Positions 17,641 to 25,980 of a DNA stretch of 64,000 nucleotides are shown here, one piece after another. Position 1 is the first letter of the stretch. Every line of letters starts with the position of its first letter. Below the pieces are notes generated by a model. That model had not been told where the DNA came from. It ran no database searches and saw only the letters and a program-made list of their open reading frames with translations. The position numbers and the translations under genes were made by a program. The stretch is from the NCBI RefSeq assembly GCF_021278025.1, contig NZ_JAIBHJ010000008.1:118679-182678 (forward strand), written 5' to 3'. This DNA comes from Motilimonas sp. E26 (GTDB taxonomy: Bacteria > Pseudomonadota > Gammaproteobacteria > Enterobacterales > CBDFNC01).

Positions 17641-18873
17641 TTAACGGCTTGGACGTACCGTTACAAATTCTGGGTAAGCATCAACGCCACAATCATGAAT
17701 ATCCATACCCGTCATTTCTTCGTCTTCTGTGACACGGATCCCCATGGTTTGCTTCAAGATAGCCCAAACAATGAATGAGGCGATAAATACAAAACCAAAG
17801 ATAACTGCTGCACCAAATAACTGAGCAGTAAACGACGTTTCTGCATTTGAGAAAGGCACAACCATCAGACCAAACAGGCCACATACACCATGAACAGAGA
17901 TAGCGCCAACTGGATCGTCAATTTTAACTTTGTCAAAAGCAACGATACTAAACACCACAAGGCCTCCAGCAAACACACCAATAAGAGCGGCAAATAATGG
18001 GCTTGGCGATAGAGGATCAGCTGTGATAGCAACAAGACCGGCTAAAGCACCGTTCAACATCATTGTTAAATCAGCCTTACCCCATTTTATTTTTGTTACT
18101 ACTAGCGCAAAGATGGCACCTGTTGCTGCTGCAGCATTGGTATTCACAAAAATTTTGCCTACTGCTGTTGCATTCTCAGCATCAGAAATCATTAACTGCG
18201 AACCACCATTAAAGCCAAACCAACCCATCCAAAGGATAAATGTACCTAAGGTAGCCAGTGGCATATTTGAACCAGGGATCGGATGAACTTCACCATTTTT
18301 GCCGTATTTACCACGACGAGCACCAAGTAGTAGTACGGCTGACAATGCCGCTGCCGCACCAGCCATATGCACAATACCAGAGCCAGCAAAGTCAGAGAAA
18401 CCCGCAGCAGATAGGAAACCACCACCCCACGTCCAGTAACCTTCAATTGGGTAAATAACACCTGTTAGTACTACGCTAAAGGCAAGGAAAGACCAAAGTT
18501 TCATACGCTCTGCTACTGCGCCCGATACAATCGACATGGCCGTAGCAACGAATACCACTTGGAAAAAGAAATCCGATTCTAGCGAATGGTCGGCGCCATC
18601 TGCTTGACCACCAATCAAGGCACCAAAAGAAGGAATGATGCCACCCTCAACATTATCGACATACATAATGTTGTAACCCACTAGCAAGTACATGGTACAA
18701 GCAATGGCGTATAACGCGACGTTCTTAGTTAAAATTTCGGTGGTGTTTTTTGAACGTACTAAGCCTGCTTCGAGCATCGCGAAACCCGCGGCCATCCACA
18801 TCACCAATACACCTGACATTAAAAAATAAAAAGTATCTAGCGCAAAGCGCAATTCAATCACTGTGTTTTCCAT
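17641..18873 (-). CDS. amtB: Ammonium transporter AmtB
   Basis: A 410-residue ammonium channel with eleven membrane helices and an outside N-terminus. Family signatures include GFAMLEAGLVRSKN near residue 30, the SGIVHMAGAAAALSAVLLLG helix with the first pore histidine, and DPVGAISVHGVCGLFG with the second. The C-terminal cytoplasmic tail (ITEDEEMTGMDIHDCG-like segment) is the part that contacts GlnK. It takes up ammonium when nitrogen is scarce. It is second in an operon 13 bases after glnK, with GGGAGA before its ATG, and is driven by the sigma-54 promoter upstream of glnK. Confidence 0.95.
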   Translation of the reverse strand: MENTVIELRFALDTFYFLMSGVLVMWMAAGFAMLEAGLVRSKNTTEILTKNVALYAIACTMYLLVGYNIMYVDNVEGGIIPSFGALIGGQADGADHSLESDFFFQVVFVATAMSIVSGAVAERMKLWSFLAFSVVLTGVIYPIEGYWTWGGGFLSAAGFSDFAGSGIVHMAGAAAALSAVLLLGARRGKYGKNGEVHPIPGSNMPLATLGTFILWMGWFGFNGGSQLMISDAENATAVGKIFVNTNAAAATGAIFALVVTKIKWGKADLTMMLNGALAGLVAITADPLSPSPLFAALIGVFAGGLVVFSIVAFDKVKIDDPVGAISVHGVCGLFGLMVVPFSNAETSFTAQLFGAAVIFGFVFIASFIVWAILKQTMGIRVTEDEEMTGMDIHDCGVDAYPEFVTVRPSR

Positions 18874-18886
18874 GATCCTATCTCCC

Positions 18887-19225
18887 TTACAGTGCTTCGT
18901 TGTCTAACTCACCAGTACGAATACGTACCACTTGAGTTAGCTCATAAACAAAAATTTTGCCGTCACCGATTTTTCCGGTATAGGCTGCGCCAGTAATAGC
19001 CTCAATAAGGCGATCGACATTTTCTTCACTCGTCGCAATATCAAGCTTCACCTTAGGCAAAAAATCGACATTGTATTCTGCGCCACGATACAGCTCGGTA
19101 TGCCCCTTCTGACGGCCAAACCCTTTTACTTCTGTCACGGTCAAACCATCTACGCCGACTTCTGCCACCGCTTCTCTGACATCATCCAATTTGAATGGCT
19201 TGATAATCGCACTGATCATTTTCAT
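18887..19225 (-). CDS. glnK: Nitrogen regulatory protein P-II (GlnK)
   Basis: A 112-residue trimeric P-II signal protein. The T-loop KGHTELYRGAEYNVDFLPK contains the uridylylated Tyr51, and the B-loop and C-loop signatures (TGKIGDGKIFVYEL then VVRIRTGE) bind ATP/ADP and 2-oxoglutarate. Upstream of amtB in the same operon, it should block AmtB when ammonium is plentiful. A GGGAG ribosome site precedes the ATG. Linkage to amtB and the sigma-54 promoter favour GlnK over GlnB. Confidence 0.95.
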   Translation of the reverse strand: MKMISAIIKPFKLDDVREAVAEVGVDGLTVTEVKGFGRQKGHTELYRGAEYNVDFLPKVKLDIATSEENVDRLIEAITGAAYTGKIGDGKIFVYELTQVVRIRTGELDNEAL

Positions 19226-19272
19226 AACAACTCTCCCTAAGCATGTATTTTTAATTTTCTTATACTAGGTAT

Positions 19273-19289
19273 TACAAACTCCGTGCCAG
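19273..19289 (-). promoter_or_regulatory. Sigma-54 (RpoN) promoter of glnK-amtB
   Basis: On minus, CTGGCACG-GAGT-TTGTA matches the -24/-12 consensus YTGGCACG-RNNN-TTGCW except for T in place of C in the -12 element. It lies about 50 bases before the glnK start, with NtrC-like sites upstream. Confidence 0.8.
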
Positions 19290-19349
19290 AAATTAAAGCC
19301 AAACAATTTCAACAACTTAAATATAATTGATAAATTCAACTGACCTTTA

Positions 19350-19398
19350 CGCACCAAATTAAAGCAACATAGTTTTAACAATGCGCTCTATCGGGGCA
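19350..19398 (-). promoter_or_regulatory. Two candidate NtrC enhancer sites
   Basis: CGCACCAAATTAAAGCA (19350-19366) keeps one strong half of the NtrC palindrome TGCACC-N5-GGTGCA. TGCGCTCTATCGGGGCA (19382-19398) matches both halves with two mismatches. Their distance, about 75-120 bases upstream of the sigma-54 promoter, is typical for NtrC. They are also upstream of arfB, which reads the other way. Confidence 0.5.
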
Positions 19399-19473
19399 AA
19401 ATGAGGATTCAAGGACATCAAAGTTGGAAAAGGTTACAATATTGCAGGTTTGGACAGGTTAGAGAGACTAAGT

Positions 19474-19896
19474 TTGGATACGATAAAAATATCAGAGCGC
19501 GTATTTATTCCATTTAAAGAAATAGAATTTACCTTTGTTCGCGCCCAAGGAGCAGGTGGACAAAATGTAAATAAAGTTAGCACCGCGGTGCAACTAAGAT
19601 TTAACTTCTTAGCGTCCAATGCCCTTCCTAATAGTTATAAAGAGCGTCTGCAACAAGTTAGCGATCATCGTATCACTAAGGGTGGTGATATCATTATCAA
19701 GGCGCAAAACAGTCGCAGCCAAGACTTCAACAGACAAGACGCGATAGAACGGCTAGTGGAATTAATTAAAAGCGCCAACGTAGTGCAAAAGCGCCGCATT
19801 GCCACTAAACCTACGAAAGGCTCCAAGACCCGCCGTTTACAAGGAAAAACCGTGAAAGGAAACGTGAAGAAACTGCGCGCTAAGGTCACTTTTTAA
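19474..19896 (+). CDS. arfB: Ribosome rescue factor ArfB (peptidyl-tRNA hydrolase, YaeJ)
   Basis: Release-factor-like protein that enters stalled ribosomes and hydrolyses peptidyl-tRNA. The GGQ motif is in RAQGAGGQNVNKVSTAVQLR (about residues 25-44). The basic C-terminal tail (KRRIATKPTKGSKTRRLQGK and KTVKGNVKKLRAK), which occupies the mRNA channel, is present. The stop-codon recognition domains of RF1/RF2 are absent, as expected. No ATG is available. TTG at 19474 has GAG about 8-10 bases upstream and gives 140 residues, the normal length; TTG at 19450 is an alternative. Confidence 0.92.
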   Translation: MDTIKISERVFIPFKEIEFTFVRAQGAGGQNVNKVSTAVQLRFNFLASNALPNSYKERLQQVSDHRITKGGDIIIKAQNSRSQDFNRQDAIERLVELIKSANVVQKRRIATKPTKGSKTRRLQGKTVKGNVKKLRAKVTF

Positions 19897-20052
19897 TAGC
19901 CATGTTTAACCGGCTCAATTTTACAAAACAGAGTAGTAGGGAAAAGAACCTAGTTACTGAGTTAATTGAGTTGCTTATTGCGGGCAGTTCACCCAGTTTT
20001 CTACGAAAAGGTTGAGTGTTTAGTTTATCGAATTAAGGCTAATCAAAAACGC

Positions 20053-20424
20053 TTAGTAGCCAGTTTGAATAAATCTTTGATAGGAAATTAATACCTGCTC
20101 GAAATCTTCTAAACCACACAAAGCTAAACTTTCTTCATCATAAAAGCTCATATCATCGGGTAATTCGTCGTTATCGGATAGCAGGATGTTGGCGACAACC
20201 CTGGCTTCTTCTTGATTAAGAAACAAGGAAAACTCCGCGCCTAATAATTCAAACTGCTCCACCCCTTGGGTTTGGAGCAGCTGAATTTGGTTTAGTAAAC
20301 GAGATATGCAGGCAAGATCTATATTTATCTCTTGCTCTAGCCAAACTCCCAAGGCTTCATGGCCCATAGAAAAATGACTTTTTATTGTGTTATGTAACAT
20401 GTCGCGTTTAAATTCAAACTCCAA
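20053..20424 (-). CDS. yacL: YacL family protein (UPF0231)
   Basis: A 123-residue cytosolic protein of unknown function. It keeps the family landmarks MEFEFKRD at the start, SMGHEALGVWLEQEI, and near the C-terminus DMSFYDEESLALCGLEDFEQ. It is acidic, with no membrane segment or signal peptide. In Escherichia coli yacL lies beside acnB, and acnB is also close here (one regulator gene between), which supports orthology. It has its own start, and I see no terminator in the 160 bases upstream. Confidence 0.88.
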   Translation of the reverse strand: MEFEFKRDMLHNTIKSHFSMGHEALGVWLEQEINIDLACISRLLNQIQLLQTQGVEQFELLGAEFSLFLNQEEARVVANILLSDNDELPDDMSFYDEESLALCGLEDFEQVLISYQRFIQTGY

Positions 20425-20588
20425 AATCGAACCTCATATTGTCAGTCGTGCTCGATGATGGATTCTACCTTAGAGCTTGAACTTAGTACTCAACTTTTAA
20501 CTACTGGTAAACCAGAAAGTCTCGTCCTAAGTCAGCTCTGGTGTTATTTATTATATTTAAAACTGTCTAAGTTTTGTCAGCGTTTATT

Positions 20589-21410
20589 TTAGTTTGTCGC
20601 TGTTTTTAATGCTGCTTCTTTGCTTAATACATGAGTTGGAACCAACTCATAAGCGGCTTGTGGCTTAAGTACCACAGCTGATTTGCTAGCAACCATTAAC
20701 ATTTGCTTTAAGCGACTGTCTTCTAATGGTTTTAGTAATAGACCTTGAATATCAAGTAAGCTGTTAATGCCAAGTAGCTCACGTTGAACATCAAAGTGCG
20801 TCACTAGAACACGAATATCTGCAACGGCTGAGGTTTCCCCCATACGGATACGTTTTACTAGTTCGATACCCGCAGTGTCATTCAACAATGCGTCAATCAC
20901 TAGTAGGTCAAAGTCCTGTAAAGCAAAAGCCTGCTCTGCAGCTTCAACGGTTGCTACACTTTCAACGTAAGCAACATTTAAATTTTCTAGCTGTGCAACC
21001 ATAGCATCACGGTCGCTGTTATTACCTTCAACTACCAATACTTTCAGGTTAGTTGTTACCGCTTCTGGCTTATTTACTAGCGGCGTAGGCTGACCTACTT
21101 CAGCACCTTCTAAACGAGCAATGTAGCCACGCTTAGGGATGGTTGAAATGTTCAAACCATGAATGCTTAGGTTACCAATGCTTTTACGCAATTGTGAAAT
21201 GTGTTGGTTGATCGTGTGGTCGGTAACCAGACGGCCCCATACATGCTGCGCAAGATCTTCACGTGTGACAACTGTGTTTAAATTCTTACACAGAAAGTGC
21301 AGTAGCGATGTACGTAATGGTCCTAAGTAAACTTTACGATTACTATGGATCAGGCTGTTCTGACTCGTATCTATGTGGTATTCACCCACAACAAGGCTTT
21401 TTTCTAGCAT
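20589..21410 (-). CDS. Orphan regulator with N-terminal winged helix and C-terminal receiver domain
   Basis: 273 residues. Residues about 10-100 form an OmpR/CadC-type winged helix (VTREDLAQHVWG, then TINQHISQLRKSIG and TIPKRGYIAR). Residues about 125-250 look like a receiver: LKVLVVEGNNSDRD replaces the usual acidic pair, LLVIDALLNDTAGIELV holds the putative phospho-acceptor Asp, VLVTHFD has the conserved Thr, and LLKPLED has the conserved Lys. This order is the reverse of classical OmpR regulators. There is no transmembrane helix, unlike CadC, and no kinase gene nearby. The ATG at 21410 gives a compact N-terminus; an ATG twelve bases upstream is possible. It lies just downstream of acnB on the same strand, separated by a terminator. 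Target genes are unknown. Confidence 0.75.
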   Translation of the reverse strand: MLEKSLVVGEYHIDTSQNSLIHSNRKVYLGPLRTSLLHFLCKNLNTVVTREDLAQHVWGRLVTDHTINQHISQLRKSIGNLSIHGLNISTIPKRGYIARLEGAEVGQPTPLVNKPEAVTTNLKVLVVEGNNSDRDAMVAQLENLNVAYVESVATVEAAEQAFALQDFDLLVIDALLNDTAGIELVKRIRMGETSAVADIRVLVTHFDVQRELLGINSLLDIQGLLLKPLEDSRLKQMLMVASKSAVVLKPQAAYELVPTHVLSKEAALKTATN

Positions 21411-21571
21411 AATGACACCCATATAATTAAAAAAATAAAATTGTGACTGACAACATAGTTTTATCAAGACTTTGTAAAAAAATCCAGCCGTGTATGCAAA
21501 TTAATTGACTTTAATTTAATCAAATCCCTGCAATCTAACTAATTTGTATCGCTATCTTATATTTATCCAAT

Positions 21572-21600
21572 AAAAAACCCTCCTAAGAGGGTTTTTTTTG
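21572..21600. terminator. Rho-independent terminator after acnB
   Basis: AAAAAACCCTCCTAAGAGGGTTTTTTTT: CCCTC/GAGGG stem with A-run and T-run on either side, so functional in both directions. It follows the acnB stop on minus. Confidence 0.85.
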
Positions 21601-21623
21601 GTGTTTTTTACTTTTTAAGCGAT

Positions 21624-24221
21624 TTAAACGGCTTGTGTAAAAATTACCTTCTCAGCTTTCTTAGTATAACTTGGAAGCTGATCAAAGTTTAGATATCTAT
21701 ACGTATCTGCCGAAGTAGCATCTAATTGTTTGGCATATGTCATATATTCATCAACTGTTGGTAACTTTCCGATAATCGCTGCAACCGCTGCCAGCTCAGC
21801 TGAACTGAGGTAAACATTGGCACCGGTTCCCAAACGGTTAGGGAAGTTACGTGTTGAAGTCGATACAACCGTTGAGTTGTCAGCAACGCGTGCTTGGTTA
21901 CCCATACATAAAGAACAACCAGGCATTTCAGTACGTGCTCCCACTTTACCAAAGATGCTGTAGTAACCTTCTTCAGTCAATTGTGCTTCATCCATCTTAG
22001 TTGGCGGAGCCACCCAGAGGCGAGTTGGTAGTTGACCAGAGAAGTTATTAAGCAATTTACCTGCGGCGCGGAAATGACCAATGTTAGTCATACATGAACC
22101 GATAAACACTTCATCGATATCCGTGCCTGAAAGCTCGCTTAACAGTTTCACGTCATCTGGATCGTTAGGACAAGCTAAGATTGGCTCTTTCACTTCGTTC
22201 ATGTCGATTTCGATAACAGCAGCGTATTCAGCGTCAGCGTCAGCTTCCATTAGTTCTGGATTAGCAATCCACTCTTGCATCGCAGTAATACGGCGCTCGA
22301 TAGTGCGTACATCACCGTAACCTTCGGCTAGCATCCACTTCAGCATCACGATGTTTGAATTTAAGTATTCAATGATCGGCGCTTCATTTAGCTTGATAGA
22401 ACAACCCGCGGCACTACGCTCAGCAGATGCATCAGACAGTTCAAATGCTTGTTCAACTTTTAGATCTGGTAAACCTTCAATTTCTAGTACACGACCAGAG
22501 AAGATGTTTACTTTACCTTTCTTCGCAACCGTTAATAGACCGTCTTTGATTGCGTAATAAGGGATAGCATTAACTAGGTCACGCAAGGTGATACCTGGTT
22601 GCATTTCACCTTTAAAGCGAACCAATACTGATTCAGGCATATCCAATGGCATTACGCCTGTTGCAGCAGCAAAGGCCACTAAGCCAGAGCCAGCAGGGAA
22701 AGAAATACCTAATGGGAAACGAGTATGAGAGTCGCCACCAGTACCAACGGTATCTGGTAATAGCATACGGTTTAACCATGAGTGGATAACACCATCACCT
22801 GGACGTAGCGATACACCGCCACGGTTCATGATGAAATCAGGTAGCGTATGATGCGTGTTTACATCAATTGGTTTAGGGTATGCCGCAGTATGACAGAAAG
22901 ACTGCATAGTTAGGTCAGCAGAGAAACCTAGGCAAGCCAAATCTTTTAGCTCATCACGTGTCATTGGACCCGTAGTATCTTGCGAACCAACGGTGGTCAT
23001 CTTAGGCTCACAGTATTGGCCAGGACGCACACCTTCAACATTACAGGCTTTACCTACCATTTTCTGCGCTAATGTGTAACCCTTGGCTGAAGCGGCAACA
23101 TCTTCAGGTAATTTGAAGATATTTGTTGGACCTAAACCTAAAGATTGGCGTGCACGATCCGTTAGACCACGACCTATGATTAATGGAATACGGCCACCAG
23201 CACGTACTTCATCAAGAATAATGTTGGTCTTCAACTCAAACGTAGCAATTTCTTCGCCCGTTTCAGCATTTTTTACCACGCCAAGATGTGGGTAAATGTC
23301 AATTACATCACCCATATTCAAGTTGCTAACATCCATTTCAATCGGCAGTGCGCCTGAGTCTTCCATAGTATTAAAGAAGATTGGAGCAATTTTACCACCG
23401 ATACAAACACCACCCGCACGCTTGTTAGGCACGTGTGGAATGTCATCACCCATAAACCAAAGCACAGAGTTAGTGGCTGATTTACGAGAAGAGCCAGTAC
23501 CAACAACATCACCCACATAAATTAAAGGATGACCCTTAGCTTTAAGTGCATCAATTTGCTTAATTGGGCCTATTTCACCGGCTTGATCAGGTTCAATACC
23601 TTCGCGCGCGTTTTTCAACATTGCCAGTGCATGTAATGGGATGTCTGGACGAGACCATGCATCTGGTGCAGGAGACAAGTCATCAGTATTGGTTTCGCCA
23701 GTTACTTTAAACACTGTACCAGTAATTTTTTCTGCCACTTGCGGCTTTTTCAAATACCACTCGGCATCAGCCCAAGACTGCAGCACTTGCTGTGCATACG
23801 CATTACCTGCTTTGGCTTTTTCTTCTACATCGTAGAAAGCATCAAACATCAGTAATGTGTGAGATAACGCTTCAGCCGCAATAGGGGCTAATTCGTCGTT
23901 ATCTAGCTGACTGATCAAAGGCTCAATGTTGTAGCCACCTTGCATAGTGCCAAGTAACTCAGTAGCACGGGCAGCAGATAAAATAGGAGAGTTGGCTTCG
24001 CCATTAGCAACCGCAGCTAAAAAGCCTGCTTTTACATATGCCGCTTCATCTACGCCAGGGGGTATACGATCGGCTAGTAATTCAAGAATAAACTCTTCTT
24101 CGCCAGCAGGTGGCGTTTTGATTAGTTCAATTAGGGCAGCGGTTTGTTCAGCATCTAACGGCTTAGGAACCACTCCTTGGGCAGCACGCTCTGCGACGTG
24201 TTTACGATAAGCTTCAAGCAC
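21624..24221 (-). CDS. acnB: Aconitate hydratase B
   Basis: TCA-cycle enzyme interconverting citrate and isocitrate through cis-aconitate; bifunctional with 2-methyl-cis-aconitate in many bacteria. 865 residues, the usual AcnB length. N-terminal HEAT-like domain ([19 protein letters not shown]), then the swivel domain ([13 protein letters not shown]), then the Fe-S domains. Cluster ligands are the Cys in [17 protein letters not shown] and the two in [14 protein letters not shown]. Translation begins with GTG, preceded by GAGGA at good spacing. It diverges from the dehydrogenase gene. The regulator gene downstream may or may not act on it. Confidence 0.97.
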   Translation of the reverse strand: MLEAYRKHVAERAAQGVVPKPLDAEQTAALIELIKTPPAGEEEFILELLADRIPPGVDEAAYVKAGFLAAVANGEANSPILSAARATELLGTMQGGYNIEPLISQLDNDELAPIAAEALSHTLLMFDAFYDVEEKAKAGNAYAQQVLQSWADAEWYLKKPQVAEKITGTVFKVTGETNTDDLSPAPDAWSRPDIPLHALAMLKNAREGIEPDQAGEIGPIKQIDALKAKGHPLIYVGDVVGTGSSRKSATNSVLWFMGDDIPHVPNKRAGGVCIGGKIAPIFFNTMEDSGALPIEMDVSNLNMGDVIDIYPHLGVVKNAETGEEIATFELKTNIILDEVRAGGRIPLIIGRGLTDRARQSLGLGPTNIFKLPEDVAASAKGYTLAQKMVGKACNVEGVRPGQYCEPKMTTVGSQDTTGPMTRDELKDLACLGFSADLTMQSFCHTAAYPKPIDVNTHHTLPDFIMNRGGVSLRPGDGVIHSWLNRMLLPDTVGTGGDSHTRFPLGISFPAGSGLVAFAAATGVMPLDMPESVLVRFKGEMQPGITLRDLVNAIPYYAIKDGLLTVAKKGKVNIFSGRVLEIEGLPDLKVEQAFELSDASAERSAAGCSIKLNEAPIIEYLNSNIVMLKWMLAEGYGDVRTIERRITAMQEWIANPELMEADADAEYAAVIEIDMNEVKEPILACPNDPDDVKLLSELSGTDIDEVFIGSCMTNIGHFRAAGKLLNNFSGQLPTRLWVAPPTKMDEAQLTEEGYYSIFGKVGARTEMPGCSLCMGNQARVADNSTVVSTSTRNFPNRLGTGANVYLSSAELAAVAAIIGKLPTVDEYMTYAKQLDATSADTYRYLNFDQLPSYTKKAEKVIFTQAV

Positions 24222-24474
24222 GACTCGTTCCTCTTTTTAATGTATATCACCTATTTTCGGTGATTTTTATCCTTTGACGGGTACATTGCTGTTAATGCGA
24301 TAGATCGACTTAAATAACGATTTAAAAGCAAAAATGCAGGCAATATGACCATTTCGAAGCAGCAAGAGTATATAAGATTCAAGTAAAAATTAAAATTTAA
24401 TACGTCAGTAAATTATTTCATTTATGTTATCAGGTTATTAAAATGCGAACTTAAACCCACTCAGGTATGTCTCC

Positions 24475-25932
24475 ATGAATTTTTTGCAATTAAACGATAA
24501 TCAATTGATAAAGCAAGCAAACTACCTTAATGGGAGGTGGCAAGTTAGTAACAAGTTCATAACAGTTAGCAACCCAGCTAACGGGGTAGAACTAGGCACG
24601 ATACCAGTGATTGATAAGCTCGCCCTAGAACAAACCATTACAGCGGCACAAGAAGCATTTGATACCTATTCAAAAACAAATAGTTACAAACGAAGTGAGT
24701 GGTTACTCAAATGGTATGATTTGATACTTTCCGCGCAGGATGACTTAGCCAAAATACTGACTCAAGAGCAAGGCAAGCCATTAGCTGAAGCTAAAGGTGA
24801 AATACTTTATGCAGCCTCGTTTATTAAGTGGTTTGCCGAGCAAATCAATGCCGACTACGGCTTAACCTTAAACTCACCCGTGGATAACAAGCAGTTTCAC
24901 ACTCACAAGCAAGCCATTGGCGTGGCGGCATTGATTACGCCATGGAATTTTCCCGCCGCGATGATCACCCGCAAAGCCGCTGCCGCTCTTGCCGCAGGCT
25001 GTAGCATTATTATCAAGCCTTCCGAACTCACGCCGTTTACCGCCATCGCCTTAGTCGAGTTAGCCCACCGTGCCGGTTTTCAAAAAGGTGTTATCAATCT
25101 TGTTACCGGCAACGCACCTATGATTGGCGATGCACTGTGTCACGATCAACGAGTCAAAAAGCTTTCTTTTACAGGTTCAACGCCTGTTGGGCAAAAGCTA
25201 TTTGCGCAAAGTGCTACTAGCTTAAAGCGTTTATCACTTGAGCTTGGCGGCAATGCGCCCTTTATTATTTTTGCTGATGCTGATCTTGACGCTGCTGTTG
25301 ACGCCTTAATGATCAGTAAATTTAGAAACAACGGTCAAACTTGCGTCGCCGCTAACCGTATTTATGTCGATCAAAATTTACAACAGGCATTTTTAACTAA
25401 GCTAAAGGCAAAGTTGCCATCGCTCACTGTCGGTAATGGCATGGATAAAAATGTGCAGCTCGGTCCGCTGATAAACCAAGCCGCTGTCGATAAAGTACAT
25501 GACTTAGTGGCAAGCGCTATCAGTGCCGGCGCTAAACTTGAATACCAAGCTGACTTAAATGAATCAAACAGCCCCTTCTTTCCTGTCACCTTGCTGGTCG
25601 ACATCACCCCCAATATGCCTATTGCCCAGAAAGAAATTTTTGGTCCGGTGTTAGCTGTGCAATGGTTTGATGAAGAGACCGAGGTGATTACACGTGCTAA
25701 CAGCACCGATGCAGGGCTGGCAGCTTACTTTTTCAGTGACAATATCCACCGTTGTCAGCGGGTTGCTGGCGCATTAGATTACGGCATGATAGGGATAAAC
25801 GATGGCATGGTTTCAAATGCCGTTAGCCCGTTTGGCGGCATCAAACAATCAGGCTTAGGCCGAGAGGGAGGCCACACTGGCTTAGCTGAATATCAATATA
25901 TTAAAGCCCATTGTTATGGCCAGTTAAGTTGA
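24475..25932 (+). CDS. gabD: NAD(P)-dependent succinate-semialdehyde dehydrogenase family protein
   Basis: A 485-residue aldehyde dehydrogenase oxidising succinate semialdehyde (or glutarate semialdehyde) to the acid. Markers are ITPWNFPAAMITRKAAAALAAGC (cofactor site, near residue 160), FTGSTPVGQKLF, the catalytic Glu in LELGGNAPFI, and the catalytic Cys in NNGQTCVAANR (about residue 288). The C-terminus GGIKQSGLGREGGHTG is typical of the GabD branch. No gabT aminotransferase is adjacent, so GABA catabolism is inferred from subfamily resemblance only. A bidirectional terminator follows, shared with the convergent patatin gene. Confidence 0.85.
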   Translation: MNFLQLNDNQLIKQANYLNGRWQVSNKFITVSNPANGVELGTIPVIDKLALEQTITAAQEAFDTYSKTNSYKRSEWLLKWYDLILSAQDDLAKILTQEQGKPLAEAKGEILYAASFIKWFAEQINADYGLTLNSPVDNKQFHTHKQAIGVAALITPWNFPAAMITRKAAAALAAGCSIIIKPSELTPFTAIALVELAHRAGFQKGVINLVTGNAPMIGDALCHDQRVKKLSFTGSTPVGQKLFAQSATSLKRLSLELGGNAPFIIFADADLDAAVDALMISKFRNNGQTCVAANRIYVDQNLQQAFLTKLKAKLPSLTVGNGMDKNVQLGPLINQAAVDKVHDLVASAISAGAKLEYQADLNESNSPFFPVTLLVDITPNMPIAQKEIFGPVLAVQWFDEETEVITRANSTDAGLAAYFFSDNIHRCQRVAGALDYGMIGINDGMVSNAVSPFGGIKQSGLGREGGHTGLAEYQYIKAHCYGQLS

Positions 25933-25937
25933 TATAG

Positions 25938-25966
25938 TCAAAAGCCCCCTCTTCATGGGGGCTAAA
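25938..25966. terminator. Bidirectional terminator between gabD and the patatin autotransporter
   Basis: AGCCCCC-TCTTCAT-GGGGGCT stem of 7 bp with A/T-rich flanks. It sits between two convergent stops. Confidence 0.75.
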
Positions 25967-25980
25967 CTGTTAAAATGAGG

